DNA of 64,000 nt from Paracoccus aminophilus JCM 7686. Its GTDB lineage: Bacteria; Pseudomonadota; Alphaproteobacteria; Rhodobacterales; Rhodobacteraceae. Below, piece by piece: positions 32,019 through 40,984 of the stretch; the stretch's first letter is position 1; every line of letters begins with the position of its first letter. Below the pieces are notes generated by a model that saw nothing but the letters and a program-made list of their open reading frames with translations, had not been told where the DNA came from and ran no database searches. The position numbers were made by a program, and so were the translations under genes. The stretch covers positions 1-64,000 of the forward strand of contig NC_022044.1 in the NCBI RefSeq assembly GCF_000444995.1. The letters are read 5' to 3'.

Positions 32019-34837
32019 GACTTGCCCAGATCAGACGTAATTGAGGTGGCCTGCAACCGGCGGGCCACCACTTCGGCGGGGTCCGAGACGGCGAATGGGC
32101 CAAGGTCCAGCCCGGCCCACAGGCGTTTCGCCACCGCATTGTCAAACCGCGCATTGGCCCGCAAAGTCGTCGGCGCCTCGCGCAGCAGGCGCTGCTCGGG
32201 GGCGGTGAGGGGCGCGGTTCGGGTCCAGTCCTCGGCCGGGATCACGGTCAGGCCCGGCGCATCCTTCGGCCAAGTCACCGCATCATCCGCGATCAGATTG
32301 ACATAATGCAGCCCCTTGGCGCCAAGCTGACGCGTCAGGAACCGCGCCGCCGCGCGCACATCGGTCATCTTGAAGCACAGCCCCTCCGGCACGCTGCCAA
32401 GCTTGCGGCAGGCGGTCAAGATGGTCTCGTAAAGATCCTTGGGGTTCGGCGCGTCGAGATCGCAAAGCGATGGCAGGCGGATGATTGACGCATCGAGACC
32501 CGAGGCGGCAATCGCGTCCTCTGCCGCGATCTTGGCCGCGCCATAGCCCGAGATGCCCGCGAAGATCGGCGTCGGCCCTTCGGGGAAGGGTCCGCCGATA
32601 TCGGGGAAAACCGAGGTCGAGCTGGAAAAGACCAAGGCCGCCCCGGCGTCACGGCAGAATTGCAGGATCGTGGTGATGCCGGCTTGCGACCAGGCCTCCA
32701 TCCGCGCGCGATCCACAGCAAGGTTCACCATCGCCGCGCAATGGATCACGCCAGAGACCTGCTCGGCCAACTGCGCATAATGCTCGGTATCGAGACCAAA
32801 GCGCGCCTCGTCAATCGAGCCGGTGACGGCGACAATCCGGTCCTCGGCCACGCCAAAGGCCTTGGCCTGCGTCCTCAGTCGCTCCAGCGGGTCGCGGTTG
32901 CGCGGGCGCACGAGGCAATAAACGACATGGCCTGCGGGCAGGTCGCGCGCGGCTTCGGCCAGCACATGGCCGCCGAGAAAGCCGGTCGCGCCTGTCAGGA
33001 AAATGCCGGGCCGGTCGAAGCTCGTGGGCGCGGTCTCGGCTTCTTCGGTCAAAAGCGCGTGCAGCCGGGTCAGCGGCAGGTTCAGCGCCCAGTCGAAATC
33101 AACCTGACGACCATAATCGCTCTCGATAGCCAGCAGCAGGTCGACGCACATCAGCGAGTCGCCGCCCAGATCGTGGAAGGACAGCGCCGGGTCGATGCTG
33201 CCCGCCGGGCAACGCAGGATCGCGGCGGCCAGACGGGTGACGGGCAGCGCATCGGCGTCATCGGCCAGATCGGCATCATCCTGCGGCGGTTTGGGCAAAG
33301 CCTTGAAATCGCATTTGCCCGAGACCGGGTTGATCGGGATTTCATCGAGCTGGACCAGATAGGTCGGGATGCAATAGCGCGGCAGAACCTTGGCCAGCAC
33401 TTCCGCCAAGGCCTGCGGCATCCGCTGCCAAACCGCCTCGATCCCCCAATCCTGCGCGTTCCGGGCGCGCTGCGCGGCGTCGGCGGTGTAATAGAAGAGC
33501 AAAAGCTGGCCGCGATCATCGCTTTGCTGGACCCAGGGAATGCCCTTGGTGAAGCCGAGATGCGCGGTCAGGGTCTCGGTCAGCTCGCGGGTCTGGATGC
33601 TGTGGCCGCGCAGTTTCAGCATATGGGCGACGCGGCCCATGACATAGATCTGGCCGTCTTCCGTGACATAGCCCTGATCGCCGGTGTCATAAAGCCGCCG
33701 CTCTTGGCCTTCGAGCGTGACTATGCGGAAGCGCTGCGCGGTATCCTCGGGGCGGTTGATATAGCCGGGCCCGAGCATACGTGGCCCCTCGAAATGCAAA
33801 AGCCCCGGCTGGCCGGGCGGGCAGGGCTGGTCCTTGTCGTCCAAAACCACGGCGCGCAGATGCGACATCGCCACGCCGACCGAGACCGGCTTGCCAGGAT
33901 CGCGCGCCCCGTCGAGCAGGGTCATGCAGATGTCATGGGTCTCGCAGATGCTATAGAGGTTCCAGATCTCGGTATTGGGCAGCTTCGCGCGGGCCTCGGC
34001 GGCCAAAGCGTCGCTCACGACCTCGCCGTTCAGGACGACCCGGCGCAAAGGCAGGTTCGCACCGATTTCAGGCGTGACCGCGCTCAGCGCCTTTTCGAAG
34101 AACGAGGGCGTGAAGAGCATCTCATCCAGCCCCGCGCGCGAGATGAACGCGACCAGAGCCTGCGGCGACATCAGATCATTCAGGCCGGGGAAATACAGCT
34201 CGGAGCCATTGCGCAGCGGGCGGAACATCTCCCAGATCGCGAAGATATAGATCCCGACCTTCATCGAGGGATCATAGGGCGTATAGGCGTCGCGCCACAG
34301 GTAAGACAGGTAAGCCGCGTCATGGGTGACGGGAATGCATTTCGGCCGCCCGGTCGTCCCCGACGTTGCGACCAGATAGATGATATCGGTCGGCGCCACC
34401 GGGGCCGCGACCAGCGGCGGGAGGTTGGTTGCGGGCGCAAGGCAAGAGGCCGCCGTGATGACCCGGCAATGGGCGGGAAGCTGGCCGGGCTTCGGCTCTT
34501 GGCTGGTGATGATCGTGCCGACCTGCAGCTCATCGACGATATTTGTCAGCACCGCCTGCGGCATCGCCGGATCGAGATGGACGAAGGGCCGCCCCGTCAC
34601 CACTGCCGCAATCGAGGCCGCGCCCATCAGCGTGCTCGGCGTGCCAAAGACCCCGACCGGGCCGTCGTCGCGCATCTGGCTTAGGAAGACGCGCACGAAA
34701 TCCGCGAGCGCGGCGTAGCTCAGACGGTGGTCCTGATCGTGCAGCGCGGGCCGGTTGGCATGGGCCGCAAAGGCGCGGACAAGCTCTGCGGGGACGGTCT
34801 CGCCGTCGGAAGGAATCGTCGTGACCGAGTGGGGCAT
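31991..34837 (-). CDS. NRPS-like adenylation-carrier-thioester reductase protein
   Basis: 948-aa single-module enzyme. Adenylation domain about 1-520: ATP motif ATSGTTGRPK near 157-166, YDTGDQGY near 383, and A10 lysine in NPVSGKCD near 508. Carrier domain about 530-600 with phosphopantetheine Ser561 in LGGDSL. Thioester reductase domain from about 610, with Rossmann motif LTGATGFLGG and catalytic Tyr765/Lys769 (YGAAK). Predicted reaction: activate a carboxylic or amino acid, load it on the carrier, and release it as an aldehyde (or alcohol) by NADPH reduction. There is no condensation domain. A minus-strand TATAAT at 34864-34869 may be its -10 element. A phosphopantetheinyl transferase must act on it; none is in the window. 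Confidence 0.9.
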   Translation of the reverse strand: MPHSVTTIPSDGETVPAELVRAFAAHANRPALHDQDHRLSYAALADFVRVFLSQMRDDGPVGVFGTPSTLMGAASIAAVVTGRPFVHLDPAMPQAVLTNIVDELQVGTIITSQEPKPGQLPAHCRVITAASCLAPATNLPPLVAAPVAPTDIIYLVATSGTTGRPKCIPVTHDAAYLSYLWRDAYTPYDPSMKVGIYIFAIWEMFRPLRNGSELYFPGLNDLMSPQALVAFISRAGLDEMLFTPSFFEKALSAVTPEIGANLPLRRVVLNGEVVSDALAAEARAKLPNTEIWNLYSICETHDICMTLLDGARDPGKPVSVGVAMSHLRAVVLDDKDQPCPPGQPGLLHFEGPRMLGPGYINRPEDTAQRFRIVTLEGQERRLYDTGDQGYVTEDGQIYVMGRVAHMLKLRGHSIQTRELTETLTAHLGFTKGIPWVQQSDDRGQLLLFYYTADAAQRARNAQDWGIEAVWQRMPQALAEVLAKVLPRYCIPTYLVQLDEIPINPVSGKCDFKALPKPPQDDADLADDADALPVTRLAAAILRCPAGSIDPALSFHDLGGDSLMCVDLLLAIESDYGRQVDFDWALNLPLTRLHALLTEEAETAPTSFDRPGIFLTGATGFLGGHVLAEAARDLPAGHVVYCLVRPRNRDPLERLRTQAKAFGVAEDRIVAVTGSIDEARFGLDTEHYAQLAEQVSGVIHCAAMVNLAVDRARMEAWSQAGITTILQFCRDAGAALVFSSSTSVFPDIGGPFPEGPTPIFAGISGYGAAKIAAEDAIAASGLDASIIRLPSLCDLDAPNPKDLYETILTACRKLGSVPEGLCFKMTDVRAAARFLTRQLGAKGLHYVNLIADDAVTWPKDAPGLTVIPAEDWTRTAPLTAPEQRLLREAPTTLRANARFDNAVAKRLWAGLDLGPFAVSDPAEVVARRLQATSITSDLGKSYQSDPALT

Positions 34838-35207
34838 GTCGCAAAAGCTCTGTAAAGGGTCGTATTATATCGTTCGAATAGGAGAGTCGTCCCGACTTGT
34901 CCACATCCGCCTGCGCTGCCTAGCCGATTGTCGCAGGCTTGGCACGATCTTGCTTGCCGCGGGGGAAGGGTCAGCGAAAGCCTGCTTCGGCGAAGTCCGG
35001 GCGCGAGACTGCGCGATCTGCACAACCGCCGCGCGAATCACGAAAGACGCGGCCTCTGCCGGGCAGAGCGCCGAGAAGCGCGCTCAAAGCGGCTTCAGGC
35101 AACATCCTCTTTCGGTGGGCGCAAATAAATGATGCCGTAATCTCTATTTACTTGGTCGTGATTTCTCCCGAGCATATCCGCAAGTGACCTCCAGCGAGAG
35201 AAGCGAG
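34838..35207. promoter_or_regulatory. Divergent region between the A-T-R gene and the FAD oxidoreductase
   Basis: 370 bp between divergent genes. A TATAAT box on the minus strand (34864-34869) is placed well for the adenylation-carrier-reductase gene; no good -35 was found with it. The right half (35110-35170) is locally AT-richer and could hold the promoter of the FAD oxidoreductase operon. Nothing else recognisable. Confidence 0.45.
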
Positions 35208-36815
35208 ATGACGAGCACAGCCGACAATCTGCAAGTTGCCACCCGCCTTGACGCCGATGTCCTTGTGATCGGCGGCGGGCCTGCCGGAACCTGGGCCGCG
35301 ATTACCGCGGCGGCGCAGGGGGCGAAGGTGATCCTCGCGGACAAGGGGTTTTGCGGCACCTCGGGCGCGACCGCGCCTTCGGGGACGGGCGTGTGGTATG
35401 TGCCGCCGGACCCGGGCCTGCGCGCCAAGGCGATGAATTCGCGTTGGGACATGGGCGGGCGGCTGGCCGATCCGGTCTGGATGCGGCGCGTGCTCGACCA
35501 GACCTATAGCAACGTCAATCTGCTGTCCGAATGGGGCCATCCTTTCCCGCAGGCGGCCGATGGCACGCAGATCCGCACCTCGCTCGATGGGCCCGATTAC
35601 ATGCGGCTGATGCGCAAGCGGGTCAAGGCGGCGGGGGTGCGCATTCTCGATCACAGCCCGGTGCTCGAACTTCTGCGCGACGGATCGGGGGCGGTTGCGG
35701 GCGCGGTCGGGCTGCGCCGCCAGCGCGGTGATCTCTGGCAGGTGCAGGCCGGAGCCGTGGTGATTGCGACCGGTGGTTGTGCGTTCCTGTCCAAGGCGCT
35801 TGGCTGCAATGTGCTGACCGGCGACGGCTATCTGATGGCGGCGGAACTTGGCGCCGAACTCTCGGGCATGGAGTTTTCCTCGGCCTATGCCATGGCGATG
35901 GAACATGGCTCGGTCACCAAGACGCGGTTTTATGACTGGGCCGAGTTCACCTATGCCGATGGCTCGCCCATTCCGGGCGCGGCCTCGAAAGGCGGGCGGA
36001 CGGCAATTGCGCGCACACTTTCCGCGGGCAAAGGGGTGTTTGCGCGGCTGAATGCCGATGCCGAGACCCAGATCGCGATGCGCCATGCCCAGCCGAATTT
36101 CTTCGTCCCGCTGGATCGCAGCGGCATCAACCCCTTCACCGACCGCTTCCCGGTGACGCTGCGGCTTGAGGCGACGGTGCGCGGCACCGGCGGGTTGCGG
36201 CTGCTCGACGAAAGCTGCGCGACCTCGGTCCCCGGGCTTTACGCGGCGGGCGATGCGGCCACGCGAGAGCTGATTTGCGGCGCGTTCACCGGCGGCGGCA
36301 GCCATAACGCGGCTTGGGCGATGTCCTCGGGTGCTTGGGCGGGCTCGGGCGCGGCGCAGTTTGCCCGCGGTCAGCGCGGTCGCGCAGCTCAGCTTTACCG
36401 GGCGGGCGGCGTCGGTATCCGCGAGGGCAAGGGCGCGCGCATTGATGCGGCGGGGCTGACCCATGCCGTGCGCGAGATCGTCCTGCCTTACGAGAACACC
36501 TATCAGCGCCACGGCGCGCGACTTGAGGCCTCGCTGAGCACGCTCGACGGGCTTTGGGCCAGTGCGCGCTCGGCCGATGAGGCCAGCCGCGACGAGGCTT
36601 TGCGCACCCGCGAAGGACTCGCGATGCTGGCGACGGCGCGCTGGATGTATCGCTCGGCGTTGGCCCGGACGGAAAGCCGGGGGATGCATAAGCGCGAGGA
36701 TTTCCCGCAAGCCGATGAGGCGCAGCGCCATCACATCATCAGCGGCGGGCTCGACGAGGTCTGGACCACGCCCGCGCCCGTCGCAGGTCCCGCGCTCGAG
36801 GTGCTTGCGGCATGA
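35208..36815 (+). CDS. FAD-dependent oxidoreductase, fumarate reductase/AprA-like flavoprotein
   Basis: 535-aa flavoprotein of the succinate dehydrogenase/fumarate reductase superfamily. FAD Rossmann motif VLVIGGGPAGTWAA near the start; FAD-binding closing motif GLYAAGDAATRE near residue 345. The companion 4Fe-4S ferredoxin starts inside its stop (ATGA), an arrangement like AprA-AprB (adenylylsulfate reductase). ATG 35208 was preferred over GTG 35184 because of GAGAAGCGAG just upstream. Downstream lies a sulfonate/nitrate-type ABC importer, so it may process an imported sulfur (or other) compound; the reaction is unknown. Confidence 0.85.
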   Translation: MTSTADNLQVATRLDADVLVIGGGPAGTWAAITAAAQGAKVILADKGFCGTSGATAPSGTGVWYVPPDPGLRAKAMNSRWDMGGRLADPVWMRRVLDQTYSNVNLLSEWGHPFPQAADGTQIRTSLDGPDYMRLMRKRVKAAGVRILDHSPVLELLRDGSGAVAGAVGLRRQRGDLWQVQAGAVVIATGGCAFLSKALGCNVLTGDGYLMAAELGAELSGMEFSSAYAMAMEHGSVTKTRFYDWAEFTYADGSPIPGAASKGGRTAIARTLSAGKGVFARLNADAETQIAMRHAQPNFFVPLDRSGINPFTDRFPVTLRLEATVRGTGGLRLLDESCATSVPGLYAAGDAATRELICGAFTGGGSHNAAWAMSSGAWAGSGAAQFARGQRGRAAQLYRAGGVGIREGKGARIDAAGLTHAVREIVLPYENTYQRHGARLEASLSTLDGLWASARSADEASRDEALRTREGLAMLATARWMYRSALARTESRGMHKREDFPQADEAQRHHIISGGLDEVWTTPAPVAGPALEVLAA

Positions 36816-37132
36816 TCGAAGTTATCAGCGCCGCGCGCTGCACCGGCTGCAACATCTGCGTGCAGGTCTGCCCGACCAATGTCTTCGCGGCGGTCAAGGG
36901 CGGCATCCCGGTGATCGCGCGGCAGGACGATTGCCAGACCTGCTATATGTGTGAGGTCTGGTGCCCTGATGACGCGCTTTACGTCGCGCCGAATGCCGAT
37001 GGCACCGAGGGCATCACCGAGCCCGAGCTGGAGGCGCAGGGCCGCTTTGGCAGCTACCGCCGCTCGGTCGGTTGGGCCAAAGGGGGCCGCGTCGCCCCCG
37101 CGCCCCAGATCATGAGCCGGCTGCGCGGCTAA
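36812..37132 (+). CDS. Two-cluster 4Fe-4S ferredoxin
   Basis: 106 aa with two complete 4Fe-4S motifs, CTGCNICVQVCPTNVF (residues about 10-25) and CQTCYMCEVWCPDDAL (about 42-57). It is predicted to carry electrons to or from the flavoprotein encoded just before it (4-bp overlap), like the AprB subunit of APS reductase-type enzymes. No signal peptide, so cytosolic. Confidence 0.9.
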   Translation: MIEVISAARCTGCNICVQVCPTNVFAAVKGGIPVIARQDDCQTCYMCEVWCPDDALYVAPNADGTEGITEPELEAQGRFGSYRRSVGWAKGGRVAPAPQIMSRLRG

Positions 37133-37243
37133 AGTCCCGCGCTGCACCATTTTCCCCGCAAGGGACCCGAACAAGGCGGCCCTCCGAGGTTTTCGCCAAG
37201 GGGGCCGCATATCTAACGCTCGCATATCCAAAGGAAGAACGAC

Positions 37244-38317
37244 ATGAGCTTGAAACGGCGTGATTTTCTGATCCGCAGCTCTGCGGCGGCGGCGCTTCTG
37301 GCCGCGCCCTCTCTGGCACGGGCCGCGAGCGACAAGCTTGAGGTGATCCGGCTGGCCGGTCCGGGCAATGCCTCGGGGCGGCCTTACGGCAATGGCAATA
37401 TCGGCCTTCTGCGCGGGCTCGAGCTGCTGGAAAAAGAGTTCGAGGCCGACAAGATCCGCATCGAATGGCAATTCCCGCGCGGTACGGGCCCGGCGATCAA
37501 CGAGGCTTTGGCCAACCGCCAGCTCGATTTCGCAAGCTATGGCGGCCTGCCCAATATCGTCGGGCGCGGCGCGGGGGTGCCGACCAAGGTGCTGGCGGGC
37601 TCGGGCGTGTCGCCGACCTATGTTGCGGCGCGGCCCGAGGCCGGGATCAAGACGCTCGAAGATCTCAAAGGCAAGCGCGTCGCCTTCCAGCGCGGCACGA
37701 TCTTCGAGCTCTCGCTTTACCTCATTCTGGCGAAGGTCGGGCTGACGAATGACGATGTCGTGCTCTTCGACATTCAGGGCGCCGACCAGATCGCCGCGAT
37801 CCAGACCGGCGATGTCGATGTCATCATCGGGCAGGGCAACAGCGTGCTGACCACGGTGGCGCAGGGGCTGACCGAGGTCGTCTATACGACCAAGGGCAGC
37901 CCCGCGCCGGGCTCGACCTTCGGCTCCTTCACCGTGCACGAGCAATTCGCCGCCGCTCATCCCGAGGTGGTCGAGCGGGTTCTGACCGCTTTTGTCGAGG
38001 CCTCGCATTGGGGCAGCCAAGAGGAAAACCGCGACAAGGTCTTCGACATTTTCGCCGAAACCGGCACGCCGCGCGAAAGCTATGTCAAGGATTACGAGGG
38101 CGACAAGCTGGCCGACCGCCATACGCCGCTGCTCGACGGCTTTTATCGCCACAACATCGACGAAGGGCTGAAATTCACGCTCGCGACCAAGCTGGTGCGC
38201 AAGCCCTTCGATGTCGCGGGCTGGATCGACGACAGCCAGCTTTCGCGGATCATCGAACAAAAGGGCTGGCAGAAGGTCTGGACGCCGCGCAGCTCTGACG
38301 GTCAGGCGATCGGCTGA
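37244..38317 (+). CDS. ABC substrate-binding protein, SsuA/TauA-like
   Basis: 357 aa with an N-terminal signal that looks Tat-like (KRRDFLIRSSAAAALLAAPS, cleavage after ARA). Body typical of NMT1/SsuA binding proteins for sulfonates, nitrate or related small anions: ANRQLDFASYGGLPNIVGRG, LEDLKGKRVAFQRGT, GDVDVIIGQGN. AAAGGAAG before the ATG. It belongs to the operon with the FAD oxidoreductase and ferredoxin and is the likely ligand donor for the two permeases that follow. Confidence 0.9.
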   Translation: MSLKRRDFLIRSSAAAALLAAPSLARAASDKLEVIRLAGPGNASGRPYGNGNIGLLRGLELLEKEFEADKIRIEWQFPRGTGPAINEALANRQLDFASYGGLPNIVGRGAGVPTKVLAGSGVSPTYVAARPEAGIKTLEDLKGKRVAFQRGTIFELSLYLILAKVGLTNDDVVLFDIQGADQIAAIQTGDVDVIIGQGNSVLTTVAQGLTEVVYTTKGSPAPGSTFGSFTVHEQFAAAHPEVVERVLTAFVEASHWGSQEENRDKVFDIFAETGTPRESYVKDYEGDKLADRHTPLLDGFYRHNIDEGLKFTLATKLVRKPFDVAGWIDDSQLSRIIEQKGWQKVWTPRSSDGQAIG

Positions 38318-38380
38318 GCCGGGCCGGGTGCGGCCGATGAAGCTGGGCCGGTGAAAGCGGTGTGAGGAAAGGAGCAGCAG

Positions 38381-39232
38381 ATGACCTATGTCAGCTACAA
38401 GACCGCGACCGCCTCGGCGGGGTGGAGCCTCTGGGCGCCGTTTCGCGCAGGGTTTGACCCGCGCCTGCTCCGCCTGACGCAGCAGTTGGCGCTCGGGGCG
38501 GTCGTGCCGCTTGCGGTGCTGCTGCTCTGGCATACCGCGACCAAGGGCGAGTGGCTCGCGCCGCAGGTCCTGCCCGCGCCCGGCCTTGTCTGGGAGACCA
38601 CCGGCGAGCTTCTGGCCAGCGGCGAGCTGCAATCCGAGCTTTGGGTCAGCCTGCAACGCGTCCTCTGGGGCGTGGCGCTTGGCGGCGCGCTTGGCCTGAT
38701 CGCCGGGCTGGCCTTCGGCCTGTCGCGTTTTCTCGACATCTATGTCGCGCCCACCATCCGCGCGATCTGCCTTGTGCCCTCGCTGGGGTGGCTGCCCTTC
38801 TTCATGCTGCTTTTCGGCATTGGCGAGGCGCTCAAGATCATCCTGATCGCCAAGACCTGCTTTCTGCCGCTGATGGTCTCAGCCTATGAGGGTTTGCGTA
38901 ACCGGCCCCGCAAATATGACGAGATTGCCGCCGCGCTCGAGTTGCCCTTCCTGACGCGGGTCTTTCAGATCACGCTGCCCTCGATCCTGCCAAGCGTGCT
39001 GACCGGGCTGCGCCTGGCGCTGTCGAAAGGCTGGAAGGCCTTGATTCTGGTCGAAATGATCTCTTCGGCGGCGGGGATCGGCTATCTCATGATGTGGGGG
39101 CGCAAGGCGTTTCAGCTCGATGTCGTCTTTGCCACGATCATCGTCATCGGCGTCGTTGGCTGGTTCATGGATGCGGCCCTGCTGAGGCTGCAGAACCGGC
39201 TGACGGGCTGGTCGGTTAAATCGGTGGGGTGA
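38381..39232 (+). CDS. ABC permease, SsuC/TauC-like (first)
   Basis: 283-aa inner-membrane permease with about six hydrophobic segments and the EAA-type loop KYDEIAAALELPFLTRVFQI that contacts the ATPase. A good ribosome site (AAAGGAG) precedes ATG 38381. It is adjacent to a second, different permease (4 bp), so the transporter may use a heterodimeric channel rather than the usual SsuC homodimer. Confidence 0.9.
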   Translation: MTYVSYKTATASAGWSLWAPFRAGFDPRLLRLTQQLALGAVVPLAVLLLWHTATKGEWLAPQVLPAPGLVWETTGELLASGELQSELWVSLQRVLWGVALGGALGLIAGLAFGLSRFLDIYVAPTIRAICLVPSLGWLPFFMLLFGIGEALKIILIAKTCFLPLMVSAYEGLRNRPRKYDEIAAALELPFLTRVFQITLPSILPSVLTGLRLALSKGWKALILVEMISSAAGIGYLMMWGRKAFQLDVVFATIIVIGVVGWFMDAALLRLQNRLTGWSVKSVG

Positions 39233-39236
39233 GGCG

Positions 39237-40034
39237 ATGAGCAATCCTGCATCCGAGGCTCGGGTCAGCCATGCTTTCCTGCGCGCCATGATCCTGCCCG
39301 CGCTTCTGGTCGCGCTTTGGGGCGTTGCCTATGACGCGGGTTGGCTGAATCCCAAAGTCTTTGTCTCGCCGCTTGCGGTTTTGCGCGCCGCCTGGACGGG
39401 CTTTGGCGATGGTTCGGTGCCGGGCGCGGCTTTGGCCACGCTGGCGCGCGCCATGGCGGGCTGGGTGATCGGCGCGGGGATCGGGCTCGTGTTCGGGATC
39501 GCGCTTGGCATCTCGGGCGTCGCGCGCGGCCTCTTTGACCCAACCGTCAACAGCCTGCGCCAGATCGCGCTTTTCGCCTGGATCCCGCTGCTCTCGGCCT
39601 GGCTGGGCAATGGCGAGACCATGAAGATCACGCTGATCGCGCTCGGGGCCTTTTTCCCGATGGCGCTTGGCGCGCAGGCGGGCACGCAGAATGTGCCGAT
39701 CGGCTGGCGCGAGCTTGGCGCGGCGCTGGAACTTGGCCCGGTCGAGCGTCTGCGCCGCATTATCTTGCCCGCCGCGCTGCCCGCGATCGTGACCGGGGTC
39801 GAGCTCTCGCTCAACGTCGCTTGGCTGGGAACCTTCGGGGCCGAATATCTGATCGGTACCGGCTATATCAATGGGATGGGCGACGGTCTGGGCGCCTATC
39901 TGGCCGCCGCGCGGGAATATGCGCGCATGGATCAGGTTCTGCTCGGCGTCCTGATCCTTGGCATCATCGGCGTCTCGCTGGATCGCGGCGTCGCCCATCT
40001 GTCGCGAAAGGTTGCCCCATGGCAGACACATTGA
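39237..40034 (+). CDS. ABC permease, SsuC/TauC-like (second)
   Basis: 265-aa permease of the same family with its own EAA loop (NVPIGWRELGAALELGPVER). It differs clearly in sequence from the first permease, so it is not a recent duplication. It overlaps the ATPase gene by 16 bp, indicating translational coupling. Confidence 0.9.
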   Translation: MSNPASEARVSHAFLRAMILPALLVALWGVAYDAGWLNPKVFVSPLAVLRAAWTGFGDGSVPGAALATLARAMAGWVIGAGIGLVFGIALGISGVARGLFDPTVNSLRQIALFAWIPLLSAWLGNGETMKITLIALGAFFPMALGAQAGTQNVPIGWRELGAALELGPVERLRRIILPAALPAIVTGVELSLNVAWLGTFGAEYLIGTGYINGMGDGLGAYLAAAREYARMDQVLLGVLILGIIGVSLDRGVAHLSRKVAPWQTH

Positions 40035-40840
40035 CCGATCTTCCGGCCCCGGCGGGTCGCCCTGCGGCGGCGGGGCAGGTGAGCCTGACGCAGGTCCGGC
40101 GCAGTTTCACCGTTCGCCAAAATCGGGTCGAGGCGCTGTCGGATGTCTCGCTCGAGGTCGCGGCGGGCGAGTTTCTGGCGGTGGTCGGTCCCTCGGGCTG
40201 CGGCAAATCCTCGCTGTTGCGCCTGCTCGCCGGGCTCGACTTTCCCGATCACGGCAGGGTCGCGATTGACGGCGAGCCGGTGCGCAAGCCCTCGCTCTCG
40301 CGCGGCATCGTCTTTCAGGATCACCGCCTGCTGCCTTGGCTGACGGTCTCGAAAAACATTGCGCTGGCGCTGAAGGTTCTGCCCGGCACAAACGCAGAAA
40401 AGGCCGAGCGGGTGCGCGAGCTGATCGAGCTGGTCGGGCTCAGCGGCTTTGAAGAGGCGTTGCCCCATCAGCTCTCGGGTGGCATGTCGCAGCGCGCCGC
40501 CATCGCGCGTGGCCTTGCGCCCCGGCCCGCGCTTTTGCTGCTCGATGAGCCCTTCGGCGCGCTCGATTCGCTCAATCGCGTGCGGTTGCAGGATGAGCTG
40601 CTGGCGATCCGCGCGCGCGAAAGTTCGACCGTGGTCTTGATCACCCATGATGTCGAAGAGGCGATCTATCTTGCCGACCGCGTCGTCGTCATGGCCAGCA
40701 AACCGGGGCGGATCATTGCCGAGGTGCCGGTGCCTTTGGCCCATATCCGCGATCGCAACAGCCGCGAATTCGTCGCTTTGCGCCATCAGGTCACCGGGCT
40801 GATCAACGCGCGATCCACAGCGGAACACGCGCCCGCCTGA
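40019..40840 (+). CDS. ABC ATPase, SsuB/TauB-like
   Basis: 273-aa ATPase for the preceding permeases. Walker A GPSGCGKSS, Q-loop IVFQDHRLLPWLTV, signature LSGGMSQRAAIARG, Walker B LLLLDEPFGALDS, H-loop LITHDVEEA. The QDHRLLPW box is typical of the nitrate/sulfonate/taurine ATPases. ATG 40019 (with AAAGG upstream) lies inside the previous gene. Last transporter gene of the operon. Confidence 0.93.
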   Translation: MADTLTDLPAPAGRPAAAGQVSLTQVRRSFTVRQNRVEALSDVSLEVAAGEFLAVVGPSGCGKSSLLRLLAGLDFPDHGRVAIDGEPVRKPSLSRGIVFQDHRLLPWLTVSKNIALALKVLPGTNAEKAERVRELIELVGLSGFEEALPHQLSGGMSQRAAIARGLAPRPALLLLDEPFGALDSLNRVRLQDELLAIRARESSTVVLITHDVEEAIYLADRVVVMASKPGRIIAEVPVPLAHIRDRNSREFVALRHQVTGLINARSTAEHAPA

Positions 40841-40984
40841 TTCCATCCCCGCCCGGCTGGCCCCGGAAAGGACAATCGGTTGCAGCCGCTGGCGAGGCGG
40901 CCCCAGCCGGGTTATATCCGCTTGATGCCCTGTCCGGTCCCGGACCGGGCCATGTCGATGCAAGCGAGCGGGAGCCCGAGGCTG

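Noticed and set aside
36812..37132. Ferredoxin as the electron donor of the HpaB-type oxygenase
   Set aside because: HpaB-family enzymes use diffusible reduced flavin, and the dedicated reductase is in their own operon 20 kb away.
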